NCBI RefSeq assembly: GCF_003254395.2
Contig: NC_037640.1
Span: 8,166,289 to 8,230,288, forward strand
DNA: 64,000 bases
Origin: Apis mellifera
Lineage: Eukaryota > Arthropoda > Insecta > Hymenoptera > Apidae
Reading direction: 5' to 3'
Shown: in pieces, positions 35,881-48,499 of the stretch
How the letters are laid out: each line of letters opens with the position of its first letter
How positions within the stretch are numbered: the stretch's first letter is position 1
Program-made: the position numbers and the translations under genes
Notes under the pieces: generated by a model
Seen by the model: the letters and a program-made list of their open reading frames with translations, nothing else
The model's database searches: none
What the model was told of the DNA's origin: nothing

Positions 35881-38800
35881 TTAGACTCTTTGGATTTCAA
35901 ATAACTTTACATCAGTATCATACCATATTGGTGGTTCAACATTTCTTAAATATATAACGCCCCACATATATGTTCTAAACCAAGCAGTTGTTCCTGCATT
36001 TGCTTGATATCTTCTAATAAGAATAGGATGCGGTACTGGCAACAAGCCAACTAATGTACCATGTTGTAAAAATTTCAAAATTTCACTTTCATCCGTAAGA
36101 CCTCTGAAATATTTCATAAAATAAATGTATACTTATAATTTATAATAAAAAAATTAAAAGGAAAAATGATAAATTATATTTACTTATCAATGCATATTTT
36201 TTCAACTTGAGGTACAAGAACTTGAAGTAATCGCATAATAGTTTGTAATGGAAGTTTAGTTTTCCATTGATATACCCATTCGCTAGAAGGAACCCACTGA
36301 TTTATATTGTTAGAAGAATTGTGTTCTGCCACTCTAATACCTCCTTTCTATTTAATTATTAAAACAAGATATAAATAGTTTATGAATATTAAAAATATTT
36401 ATTGATTATTTATACTGTTATAATCTTACTGGTATAACAGAGTTTTTAGTAGAATTCATTAAATCTTCTGTAGAGCTTACATTGTTTTGATGATTAGATT
36501 TTCCTACATCAATATTTACTGAAGGACTTAATGGATGTGCAGATTCTTTTTCAGTCATTTTTTCAATACCTTTGAAATAATTAATCAAAAGATATTAATA
36601 TCAAATAACGAATAATAAAATACCAGAAATTTACCTGGGGTTTCTAATAAAGTTGCTTTTAAAGTTCCAGGTTCTGCAGGTTGTGCAGGATGTGAACCTT
36701 CCATTGCTGTTTCATTAACATTTTCATTAGATGTACTAGCAGGTACATGACGACGTTGTCTTTTACTAAGAGACTTTGCAATTGTATTACAATCACTTGG
36801 TAAATTTGCTAATGCGTGAAAAACTTGTCTTTTGCGTATTATAGTATAAACCAAGTTACTATTTCCATCAAATTGATACTAATAACATGCAAAATGAACT
36901 TTCTTAATTTTCATTCTATTTTAAATTTAAAAATCTTTTTCTATAAAAATTACCTGAATGATATTGTTAAAAATTTCTAAAAGAAAAAATACTAAATGAT
37001 GATTAGTAGGTGCTGAAAATAAAAACCATGGAGTGCTAAATGCTTCAAGCAAATGTAATAGCTTAGTACTAGCCACCATTGATAGTGTTTTAAGATATGG
37101 AGATACATTGACTAGAATTGTTAGTAAACAATCGAATAATGGCTGTAATCTTTGGTGTCCAGTTGTAATTATCTTGTGAAAAACAGTGACTAGCAAATCA
37201 GCATGAGTACCTACAAATAATTAAAAAAATATCACATTGATAAATAGAATGTATTAATATTATAATACCTGTAAAAACAGGAATATCCATAGGTACTGTA
37301 GCTGTATATGGTTTATTCAATCTAACACCGAAATTACGTTCTCCACTTAATAAAAGTAAAATAAATACACCGATATGCATTAATCCGACACGAGCTGCAA
37401 AATTATATTTAATTAAACATATAAAAATATTTATTTAAATTTTATCAATTTTTTCAAAATTATAATTATTTAATGATTATTATTTACATTGATCGGCACG
37501 CGAATCATTTAAATGATATAATATAGGTACTAATACTTCAAGAACATCTGAACTTTTTAGTACATAATATAAAAATTTCTTGTTATAGTCACACATTTTC
37601 CAAAAAAATACCAATAATTCTTGATGAAAATGTACTTTCTTAGTTGAATTTGGTAAATATGTCTGCATTAATGGATTATTTAATAATCTCGTAATACCTT
37701 TCAATACAAACTGAAAATCTGAAAATTTAAAAATAATAATTATTTGATTATTTATTCAAAAAACATATAATTTAATATAAATTTTACCTTCATCTCGATG
37801 AATTCGACTTAAATAATTAATGAATAAATTATCTCCAATATTTCCTTCTTCTAATGGAGTACTACCACTAGTATCATGATCTAATGTCACTATAAGAATT
37901 TGTAATGCAACATCAACTAATGGTTCTAACGAATCAGTAAATAATAAATGATTGTATGGCACTCCAAGTCCAACAGGATCATATGCACATACTGTATTCA
38001 GTAATGATGTAAACATAGGCAAAGCATGTCTGTATTAAAATATGAATATTTTAAATTAATTATTTTTATATTTTGTTACATATTAATAATAAATTTATAT
38101 TAAAAAATATTTTAACTTACCTATTTTCAGAACTAGTTAAATGTTGAATCCATTTGTTTGGAGTAACTGATAAATCCAGAGGAGGATTGTACATGGTTTC
38201 ACTGAAGCAAGTTAGTAATAACTTTAGTAATTCTGTTCTATTTGAATCTAAAATTGGATATCTAGGAGGTGAATGGGCAAATCCTACACCAGCTTCCCAA
38301 ATATATTCACAACTATCTATAGATTGTAATTCTTCTGCTTTATCCTAAAAAAATTCCAAAAATTTCATTTTAATAAATACTAACATGATATTCTAAAAGT
38401 TTTAATAATATAATTTATATATATATTATAATTTTATATAAATATAAAAAAATACTTACAGGACCAGACTTTTTATTTGCAGCTACTGTAAAATCAGGAC
38501 AAAATAAGAGATCCTAAAATAGAAATATAATTAAAATATAAAGTAGAAATATAAATATAATTATAAATATAATTTCTAATATTTCTTATTATTTTCAAAA
38601 ATATATCTTACACAGAGAGCATTAAGTAAAGAATGAGCTAAAGGTACACTTTCTTCATCTTCTTTACCAGGTAGACTAGACCAGAAGAATCCCTTCCAAT
38701 CAGCATCCTCAAAAATATAAGGTAATAATCTTGTTAATAAACGACAACAGTTTAAAACAGTTTGTTGTTCTCTTTGTGTTCTACAACTGTTATCAACTGC

Positions 38801-39294
38801 TTTCACCAATTTCTCCACTGCTTTATAACATAATGTGGCTAAATTTGAAGGAGCTTCTTCTCTTAATATACGAATTTCAGGTGCAGGAATTAAAGTAAAA
38901 ATATCTTGTACATTAGTCACATTTTCAGACCAAAATTGATCCCAGAAATTATCATCTGAAGCGTCAATCACCTACAATTACGAAAAAAAAAAATATTATA
39001 TTTTGTAACCTATAGTGGCAAATTATAATTTATTAAGCAATTTTCATAAAATTAAAAAATAATGTAAAGTAAAATAATAATATTTTATAAAAAAAATATA
39101 GATATTATATATCTATTTAAATATCTTTTCTGATTTAAATAATGCAAAAATTATATATATTTGGAATTGATTTGAAATGTCAAACATATCATATGCTATT
39201 GAACAAAATAATAAATAACAATTTTCACCTGCGTTTTTGATGTCAATTGTACAACTGCTTTTCGAAAATTTAATTTTGTGTCAGCATTTCCCAT
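35881..39294 (-). CDS. HID1: HID1 (high-temperature-induced dauer formation protein 1 homolog)
   Basis: Golgi-associated, N-myristoylated protein needed for dense-core vesicle and secretory cargo sorting in other animals. Twelve exons on the minus strand: 39294-39229, 38971-38612, 38513-38460, 38344-38121, 38029-37788, 37718-37488, 37394-37269, 37210-36954, 36878-36635, 36569-36430, 36347-36184, 36103-35881; 776 residues against 788 in human. It starts MGNADTKLNFRKAV, with the Gly2 myristoylation site kept. By eye, near-identical blocks include FWDQFW, SNLATLCYKAVEKLV, SLLNTVCAYDPVG, NPLLQ-type PLMQTYLPNSTKK, SRVGLMHIGVFILLLLSGE, MDIPVFTGTHADLL and the end YDTDVKLFEIQRV. The variable part is exons 9-11, a Ser/Thr-rich linker. 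No member-specific oddity is seen. Confidence 0.97.
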
Positions 39295-39796
39295 GTTTTT
39301 CTATATTTTTAGTAAATTTAAAGTAAATAGTTTAGTGATGAATCACAAAAATGACTTATTTCTCTTTAAACTAAGACGATTACGGTCGCCGCCATATTTA
39401 TGCTTTAAAACAATGTTGCCAATATAATTTTTTTTTTTTTAATTATAATTTTTTTCTTCTATAGTAATATATTATAAATAATATAGATATATATTTGTAT
39501 TATCAAATTATAAATATATTATACAAATAAATAATACTTTTTCTTGTATAAAGATTTTATTAAATTTGAATACTTATAAATTACAAATTGCTTATATTTT
39601 AATGTTTTAAGATTTTAATAACTTATAGATAAAAATTTAAATATTTTATTTTAATATTTTAATATATTTCATAATTGTTCTTTGTTTCGTAATTATAATT
39701 ATCTTTGATTAAATGTTTTATAAATTCTTTAATATTTTAGAAAAGAATAATATTTAAAAAAAATGAAATAGTTACATCAATTATAGCAATTTTCAT
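39295..39796. promoter_or_regulatory. HID1 promoter and gap to METTL2 3' end
   Basis: 502 bases. About 95 bases before the HID1 start a YY1/Pleiohomeotic-type site occurs (GCCGCCATATTT, 39388-39399, read AAATATGGCGGC in the HID1 direction), a motif common at housekeeping promoters. The rest is AT-rich. Confidence 0.45.
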
Positions 39797-41486
39797 TTAT
39801 TTCCTATACTTTCCTTGAATCCATACTCTATACATTTTAAGTTGTTTTCCTCTATTAATTTGTAATCTCCTGTCTATAAGATTTTGTTCTTCTATAAAAC
39901 CACAACTTGTAAATAATATCCTAATTTCTTCTGTAAATAAATATTTTATTTATTATTTTATTTATTACTTTTATATATTATTTATTAAATATCTAATTTA
40001 ATATTAAATTAAATACCTTGTGTAAAAAAATATACTCTAGTTCCATCACCTCGAACATAAAAATTGTTTGCAAGGCAACTACCTTTTTTAAATCTTAATT
40101 GAGCTAAATCATATCTTCCATAATCTCGAAACAAAACCAATCCACCTGATTTTAAATATTTGTGGATTTGTTCTATGATGTGTTTCATTCTGCAGAAATA
40201 AATTATAGTTTATATATATAATTATATTAATATTTTTAATTATAAAGTTTTAACTAAATTATTTAAAAATATATTTTAAAAATATATATACTTAACATAT
40301 TTACTTTTCAGGATTAATAGCTGAAAGAACAAATATCAGCACAATAATATCTAAACTTTCTGGTTCAAAAGGAGTTTCCCATTCCTCTTGTGTTACATCA
40401 AGAATAAATGCTTTACATCTTTAAAATAAATATAAATAATGTTATCTAATATTGTTATAATATGTTATTTAAAATAAAAGATTATACCTCGATGTGTCAT
40501 AAGCAGAATTCTGTTTCAATATATCTAATGCTTTTGCAGAAAAATCACAACAATATACAAATAAGTTTGCATCTGTGTTATACAAAAGTATTGGAAATAC
40601 TGTGTTTCCTACTCCACAACCAATTTCTAAAATTTTATTTCCATTTTTACTAGGTAAATCAAGGATATTTTCATGAGTTTCTTGACCATTTTTTTTTATG
40701 TTTTCATTTTTAAATCTTAGAGGTTGTTTAATATTTTGTTTTACAATATCAACAGCTAATTCAGGAAATTCTGTAAATAACCAATGTCTATCTTTGAAAA
40801 ATCTGTAACATTAAAAATAAAAATTTTTTTTCATAATTTAAAAAAATTATTAAAAATTATTATATTTATTTCATAATTTAAAGAAATTATTAATAATTGA
40901 TCTATATACTTATTTTCATGTATTCCATAAAACTTATCCCAATATTTATAAGCCTCATGTTCATATTCCCAAATTTTTTCATCTGACATAGTTATGGTTG
41001 AGTTTTCATTTACTTTTTGTTTTGCTAAATTTTGTTGTTCTTCATCCCATATAATATTATCCCTTTAAATAATAATTTAAATAATAAAAATTATACATAA
41101 TAAATGAAAGTATACATATTTAAGTTTAATATAATATATTAATTCTTTTTTAATTACAATTAATTATATTAATTATGATATTTTTGATTAATGATATTAT
41201 GATTATGATTAATGATTATATTAATTATGATTAATAAATATATTAATTATGATTAATTTTTATACAATAATTTTATTTTAAAGTATTTTATAGGTTATAA
41301 TTATAAAACTTTAATATTACAAATTATTAAATATTAAACAATAATATATAAATATATATATTAAACAATAATATACCATGCATTATGTTGAAATACATTG
41401 TTATTGTTAGAAAGAATTCTGTTACCAAATTGTGGTCTTTTGTTATTTGACTCATTCTGTTGATGTTTCGATATATCTTCTTCCAT
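39797..41486 (-). CDS. METTL2: tRNA N3-methylcytidine methyltransferase (METTL2 type)
   Basis: SAM-dependent enzyme that makes m3C at position 32 of threonine- and arginine-type tRNAs in relatives. Exons on the minus strand: 41486-41377, 41062-40910, 40802-40488, 40418-40305, 40189-40017, 39930-39797; 332 residues. It contains FQHNAWDNIIWDEEQ, YWDKFYGIHENKFFKDRHW, the SAM loop ILEIGCGVGNTVFPIL, VYCCDFS, the FVLSAINPEKM segment, LFRDYGRYDLAQLRFKKG and NRGKQLKMYRVWIQGKY at the end. These match human METTL2 block by block and distinguish it from METTL6, which lacks the N-terminal NAWDN part. An in-frame stop precedes the chosen ATG. It lies 500 bases downstream of HID1's start in the same orientation, but each has its own promoter space. 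Confidence 0.93.
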
Positions 41487-43673
41487 CTTTGTACCACGCG
41501 TTTCTATAATATCTTATATATACATATATTTAAGTATATATATTAAAATAAATATGTAAATATATTTGCGTATAAATATAAGTTATTTCCTATCAAAAAA
41601 TTTTATATTAAATGAAAAAATTAATAAAATATAATATAAAATAATATATTCAAAATAAATTGCTAAATAACAATCCTTTTATTATAATAAAATATTATAT
41701 AAAATTATATGAAACAGAATAATATATAGAATAGATTTTATAATAGAATGTCATTATTTTTACAATATTTTATTTTAACTATTTAAAAATATTTTTTTAA
41801 ATTATAATAAATAATTCAAATTATATATATAAATATCTCATAATAGAATCCTTGCAGATCAATGACCTAAGAGACAGATATAGGTTGAGGGCATGTGGTA
41901 TGCGGAAACAGGATGGGTGTGACGCAAAGGGTGCAAGTTAAGGGTGATATGTTGCATCATTAGATTGGTACCTCAAAGATGAACGAAATTATAAGTATTT
42001 ACATTTTTCTCAAAATTAATATTATCTTGATAATATAATATTATTTATAAAAATTGTATACTGTATTAATATATATTAGTTATTGAATATTTTTGATATA
42101 AATGTATAATATATCAAATAATGATATACAAATATTAATTATTAATATTAAAATAATACAATTTTATATAGAATTTAACATATTGAATACATCTTTCATT
42201 ATTGTTATTAATAAAAAATAATCTATTAAAATTAAAGAAAAAGGTAATTTATGAATTTTAGAAATATATATTATTATTTGATTACTTTATACATTATAAA
42301 GATATCTTATTTGATATCTTGTAATAAATTATATAATAATTTATATAACTTATTATATAAATATTTATAATAATTATAAAAACATATTCCAATAACTTTG
42401 TTGTATTAAAATAAATTTTAATTGAAATATTTAAGATTATTAAAAATTATTGATTTTCTTAAAAAATACTAATTTGCAAGATTTTATGTGACACTAAATA
42501 ATATTACTAAGTATAAAAAGATTCTTCCGCTATTGCATGGTGTTTCATAGTTCGTTGTAGGTGGCTACCGTGATATCCTAATCCCAGCAAGTCCCTAGGG
42601 GTGAGATCGATACATCCATTTCTCTTTTCCTCATGTTTTCACGGGGGTTAGTATTCATCGATTTCGGACAACTGGAAGAAAATTTAAGAAAAGTGAAATT
42701 AAAAATTTTTTTTAATTAGATTTTTTATAATAGATTTTTTTATATCAAATATGAGACAATAAATATATAATAAATATATAAGACAATAAATATATATTTA
42801 TATTATTAACACAAAGATAATAAAAAATATATTTATATTATTAATATAAAGATAACAAAAATTTTAATATTTATAAAAAATATTTTCAATTATTATGTTT
42901 AAAATATATAAAAATTAAAATAATATATAAATATATATAATAATAATATATTTATAATATATTAATAAAATAATAATATGTAAAATAATATATAAAATAA
43001 AAATAAAAAATAATATAATATATTTTGTACATTGTAATAATCATAAATATTTAACTAAGTATATTATTATTAATATTATCATTGTAGTAATTACAAGAAA
43101 ATAAAATATAATTAAAAATAATTTTCGAAACATTATTATATTATTATAAAGAAAAAGAATATTATTATTTGAAGATTATATGTTTTTTAATAATAAATTT
43201 CCAGAAAATGAAAAGAAAAAAAAGTGTGTTGATAAAAACATGAATAAAAAATATAACAAAGAGATTAAAAGGATGAGCAAAGAATGAATACAGAGAATTA
43301 AAAAAAGATAAATAAAAACAATAAAATAATTTCTATGTAGATTTCTTGAAGATGAAAATTTAAAGATTATTATAAAAAATTATATAAAGATTGTTTTATA
43401 TATTTTATATAAAGATTATTAAAATTTTATTAAACGAATATTAAAATCATCATTCACAAAAATTTTTTTAATTTTTCTACATATAATACTTAAATACAAA
43501 GTCAATTTTAATTTTCCGTTATTATATTATTATTAAAATTCGAAAAGAGAGAAAAGAAAAAGAAATTAAGTGACAAAAGATACAAGCATCTAATAAATTT
43601 AATTACCAATTAAATTCAAAAGCATCGATTACTGTTTAGAAATTTGTAGAAAAGAAGGATCTTTGAGAAATGC

Positions 43674-43675
<2 letters not shown>

Positions 43676-43754
<79 letters not shown>

Positions 43755-43757
43755 TAT
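43676..43757. repeat. (AT)n then (ATGT)n compound microsatellite
   Basis: About 50 bases of alternating AT, continuing as TATG tetranucleotide units and ending in a TATC unit pair. A purine-rich stretch (GAAA and GAGA units) follows to about 43930. Confidence 0.95.
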
Positions 43758-45318
43758 CTATCTAAATAGAAAAGAATATAGAAAAAAAAAGACATAAGAA
43801 AGAAAAAGAAGACGACAAAAAAAGATAAAAATGGAGATAGGGCAGGGAGAGATGCAGAGATTGGACAAAGAAGCAGAAAAAAGAGGGAGAGAAAGAAAGA
43901 TAGAAAATATAAGAGGGAAAGAAAGAAGAATGAGTAGAGAACTCTGCGCGCCGCAGCGCTACGGGGTGGTTGCCCTCGTCTGCGCTTTGTGGGAAATGCC
44001 CGCTCAATAACGCGTAGGACCTCGTCTGCCCCTTCTCACCCTCGGAGACATCACAGCAAGGGCCACTGCCCCAAAAGGCATGGCCATCCGTTAAACAACC
44101 CTTATCCTATCTCTTTCTCCTATCTATAAGATATTTTTTGAATCTTCCTTGTTCTTGTTCTATTCTATCTTCTCTTCTTTTGGACATCTCATATATTAAA
44201 AATGATCTTTATCCTTACATATTATTGTTGAGAAAATAAGAAGAATTAATAAACATTACTGCATCAAATTGATAAATACATTATATTTGTTTCTTTAAAT
44301 TAACCATTATATAAAGTAAAACGAACATTAATATAAAATGCAACTTATGAAAAAAAAAAAATCTAAGGAATGAAAATTTTATTTTAAAGAATTAAGATTA
44401 TAGATAATGGCATTCAAAAATCATTATTACTATTATATATAGTATTATATTACAGATATAATACTAATTTTTTACTAATACGTTCATTTTTTATTAATAA
44501 ATAACTACTATTTTTTTTTCATATATAATTTAAAAATTTTTTTTTTAATGTTTACTTGTCTCGCCATAAATAATGCAAATTAAAGTAATAAAAATTGTTT
44601 AAAATTTAAATTTAATGATAAATAAAAATCAATTATTTTTAATATGAAATACTAAAAAAATATAGAAAGAATATAGAAAGATGATTCTTTTTATTATGTT
44701 ATTTTTTTTTAATTTATTTTAGAATGATTTTTTATATATATTGATAAATAGAACAGATATAAAGATATTTAATTGCATCTTTGCATTTTAGCTTTTTGAG
44801 AGAAAGTGATCGATATCTGTCCAGTATTCCGAGTTATTTCACCCTCGTTCTAGGCATGGTGGAACCCCCAAAGATCGTTCGGGCAATGACCTCGAGATTA
44901 TATATTCTGCTACTATAGGGTGGTACAGGATTATTTTCCCTGAATTTGTCCACGGCCTATATTTTTTATCAAATTATATTAAAATATTATATTAAAAAAT
45001 CTGAAATATTTGTTAAAAATGAAAAAAAATAATAAAATAAAATTGATCATAAAATAAAAAATATACATTAATAAAAAAAGAAATTAAACAATTTTTTTGG
45101 GGAGTTATTTAAGGATAAATTTTGATATTATTTTTAAGAAATAAAAAATATTGAATTTAAACAATTCATTCCAATATTAATTTTTGCGTTTTACGAAAAG
45201 TATAAAAGAGACCATATCATTTATCGAATTGATGATTTTTTTTATAAAAGATCGACATGAGTAATAATTGCATATCAAAAAAAACAAATTAGTATCAGTT
45301 ATAGTTTTCGTGGCGGAT

Positions 45319-45432
45319 TTATAAGCCATGTTTGCTATATCCACCATCTACCGGATCAATAAATACTCTTCTTGTTTCATAGGAACTGTTTCCTTCTGTC
45401 CAAACTCTATGTATTGTGATAATATCTGACAT
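45319..45432 (-). CDS. orphan 37-residue open frame, possible small gene or last exon
   Basis: On the minus strand an ATG at 45432 opens 37 codons to TAA at 45319-45321. Codon usage and composition are protein-like and unlike the flanks: MSDIITIHRVWTEG, then an Arg pair and FIDPVDGGYSKHGL. A CAG follows the ATG at 45427-45429 (TGTCAG), so the frame could equally be a terminal exon entered by splicing with no start of its own. The surrounding 500 bases on both sides are AT-rich and non-coding. I recognise no family. It could be a decayed exon left from a duplication. Confidence 0.35.
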   Translation of the reverse strand: MSDIITIHRVWTEGNSSYETRRVFIDPVDGGYSKHGL

Positions 45433-45610
45433 TTCGTTACAACAAATTATATTACTTGTGTAATATCATTGTATTAATGCATTCTAATAAAATACAATAT
45501 GATATTCTAAATATAAGATAATAATGTCCTTTTTTTCACAAGAATTAATAAATGCAATAAATTTATCGTAAACATTTGTTTAAGGTGAAAATAATAGAAA
45601 TAAATTTAAA

Positions 45611-45612
<2 letters not shown>

Positions 45613-45665
<53 letters not shown>
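45613..45665. repeat. (AT)n microsatellite
   Basis: About 50 bases of alternating AT. Confidence 0.95.
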
Positions 45666-45669
<4 letters not shown>

Positions 45670-46844
45670 TGGAATTTACAAATGAATTTAGAAATGACGA
45701 AAATTTAAGATCTTAAATAGTAAATTATATCTTGCAATATCTTTTAACAAATTTAAATCTAATAATAAGTTCATTTTTAAAACGAAAACAAATTTTAATT
45801 TCTATAAGAACTTTTAATTTTCATTTTTTCATTATAGTCTATTTTATTTTCAAATTATTCGAATGATCAACTTATATAGAAATCAAAAAGTGATATTTCC
45901 CATTTTTCTTATTTCTTTTAATGCTATCGATTGTATTTATATCTGAAAGAAACTCATTTCTCATATTAAAGAGATATTAATAGGAATAAATAGTTAAGGG
46001 ATTTAACGATCAATATGTTCTTTATATATCACTTTATAAATAAGAATTTTTGAAATATATTAGAAAAAAGTCCAGAAAAAACAAAAACTGTCTATACTTT
46101 GGTCGGAATAAGTCGGATTTTACAGCATGCGTGCAAATAGATGCGTAGATACCGACTGCTCGTATCTATTTATAACGGCGACGGATCGCGAGGCAATTGA
46201 CCGCGTGGCCTTGACTTCCTGTTGACCCAAGTGCCCCTAGGGAATTTTAGCGTACATCGTGGAATTTCTTACCACAATATTCGAGCATCTTGTCTAACCA
46301 TCTCTTTCAATACTATGTCCCATATATAGTATTTGCAAAGATGTATATTAAATAAATATATAATATTGTGTAAAATTATTATTGTATATTACTTGTGTAA
46401 TATTTGAATCTATCTTATAAACTACTTAAAAAAAAAAAAATTAAAAATAATCTATTTATCTATCATTTAGTAATCAATAAATGATATTGATGATTGAACT
46501 AATACAATATCTGTATAGAAACGAAAACTTTTATTCCGATATTTATATAGTTAATAAGTATTATTTTCAGTCTTTGAAATATATAGTCAATAATATAATA
46601 AATATAATAGAACATGTTTATAGTATTATATAGCATAACAATGAATTAAAGAATTAATATTAACATGAAAAATATAAATTCTGTCCAAAAAACGATTCTA
46701 TGAGAAATTTTCTCTAAAATATCTTTATAATATATTTATCTTGCAGATTTCAAAATAATCATAGAGAATGTAAATGAAAGTGTTTACAAGTTTCTTTCTT
46801 TCTATACCAAAATCGAGTATATCGATTCTCTGCGAATAACTTTG

Positions 46845-46985
46845 TTTAGCTTACTCGAGTCTAAGTGCTTTTTTTCTGCAATCGGTAGGAAACCTGTTCG
46901 TACGAGCAACGGAATGTCTGAGTGGCTGCCGTCCTCTCATCTCCGTGCAATTCCACACGTAGTAGACGAGTCGACCAAGTAAGAT
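46845..46985 (+). promoter_or_regulatory. GC-rich patch with exon-like boundaries
   Basis: A pyrimidine-rich stretch ending in CAATCGGTAG (46888) precedes a GC-rich block that is open in one frame and ends at a donor-like AAGTAAGA (46977-46984). It contains an internal ATG followed by SEWLPSSHLRAIPH-type codons. It may be an untranslated or alternative exon of the downstream gene, or simply regulatory DNA. Confidence 0.25.
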
Positions 46986-47217
46986 CGTTCATTCTGCAAA
47001 GAACATTTTTGTTTTAATTTCCTTCTTCATTGAAAAATCCATCATAGTATAACTACTGAAATAAAAAATGGAAAATAATCAGATGACAGAGGGATAAAAA
47101 AAAGTAGTTATATTGAAAATAAAATTAATAAAACTAAGTAAATAATAGAGTTTTAAAAACCATTTAAATCATCACATTATAAATATTCATTAGATGTTAC
47201 GTATCAATGTATGTAAG

Positions 47218-47311
47218 ATTAGAAAGAACATTGAAAAAAGAGAAAGGAGAGGAGAAGAGAGAGGAGAGAGGAAAGAGGAGAGAGGAGAGAGAGAGGAGAG
47301 AGAGAGGAAAG

Positions 47312-47347
<36 letters not shown>
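47218..47347 (+). repeat. (GA)n homopurine tract
   Basis: About 110 bases of nearly pure purine, from GAAAAAAGAG units to a perfect (GA)n end. The sequence contains more than ten GAGAG sites, the binding motif of GAGA factor in insects, and is of the kind able to form triplex DNA. It lies within the GC-patch region upstream of the gene at 50.6 kb. Confidence 0.85.
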
Positions 47348-47349
<2 letters not shown>

Positions 47350-48499
47350 TCGTAGGAGGATGTCGAGAAATGAAGGCCAACGGCCTTGACCTTGTCCGTG
47401 ATTTCATCGTGAATGAGAGGGAAAGAGAAGAAGAGATACAAGAAAAGACATCGGTCAAAACAAAGTGGCCTGCTTTCTTGTTCATCAAAGAAACGATAGT
47501 CAACAGGCAGGAAAGCAAATCCAGGTAAACGGCCATTGATGTTAATGACTAAGATCCCCTTGGCCTTTTCTAACTACATTATGAAACTTACTTTTTCAAT
47601 TTTAAAGTAAAAGAATTAAGTACATAATGACCGACTTATCGATTCGAATTTGTTTGGATAATGACAAAAATTATTAACTAAAAATCATATTGTTACGAAT
47701 GATCGATGTGTCATTTACGAAAATGAAGGAAATCATGTAAGTATATTCTTATCTAGGGATAATCTTAAGAAAATATAAAATTTATTAAACGATTTTGTTT
47801 TGTTAATCTATGCTCTTTCTTAAATGATTCACAATTCGTGAATGTATATTATTAATTTTTTATATATATTTTTGGCATGATTTATATCTATTAGAAAAAT
47901 ACGTAAATTACAATTATTTTTTTTTAACTTTTTTATAAAGTAAAAATAAAAGTATATTGGGATATATATATATATTTGATATAAAGCCATTATTATTAAA
48001 TAAAATAATAATATTATATTTTTATTAATACAAATTTTGTGATTGTAGATATATACTAATATAAGTTCAATAATAACATTATAGATATAACATTATTCGG
48101 TTTTATTTTTTAAATTTTTTCTTACAATGAATTTTAAAAAAATTGTGTGTTATTCTATAAACATCTATTCAATTTCTAATAAAACAATTAATTGCTATGT
48201 AACTGTGTACATATTAAAATGTATAAAATAATTAAATCAAGAGTTTGTTTCAAATCAAAAGAATTTTCTTATACTATTGATCAACAATTTCCGCTTGCAA
48301 ATATAAAGAATATCTTTTTTGCTTAATACACAAAAATGACCAATAGGCAGTAATTAGAAATAGAATTTAGTTACAAGTTAAGAAGTTACAAGTAAAGAAT
48401 GCGAAGAAAAGATCGATTAAAAACGGAATATTGTTTTCGCAAACTTGAAAGATTATGTATTTGTCTAATAACATTTTAATGAATGAGAAACATTGATGA

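Larger units (their letters stand above)
41487..48499. other. gene-poor region with GC-richer patches
   Basis: Seven kilobases without a confirmed gene. AT-rich background is broken by GC-richer patches at about 41862-41990, 42530-42680, 43925-44100, 44805-44960, 46100-46320, 46845-47000 and 47340-47560. In this kind of genome such patches are usually conserved regulatory DNA or exons. Short open frames with exon-like edges occur in some of them and are listed separately. Their position suggests control of the gene that starts at about 49-50.6 kb. Confidence 0.5.

Noticed and set aside
43762..44007. Minus-strand 81-codon frame over the purine-rich stretch
   Set aside because: Most of it is Phe/Ser/Leu from a simple purine tract. 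Only the GC patch at its end looks meaningful, and that more likely as regulatory DNA.
47190..47536. Ser/Leu- and Arg/Glu-rich frames around the GA tract
   Set aside because: Dinucleotide repeats are open in several frames and the encoded strings are simple repeats.
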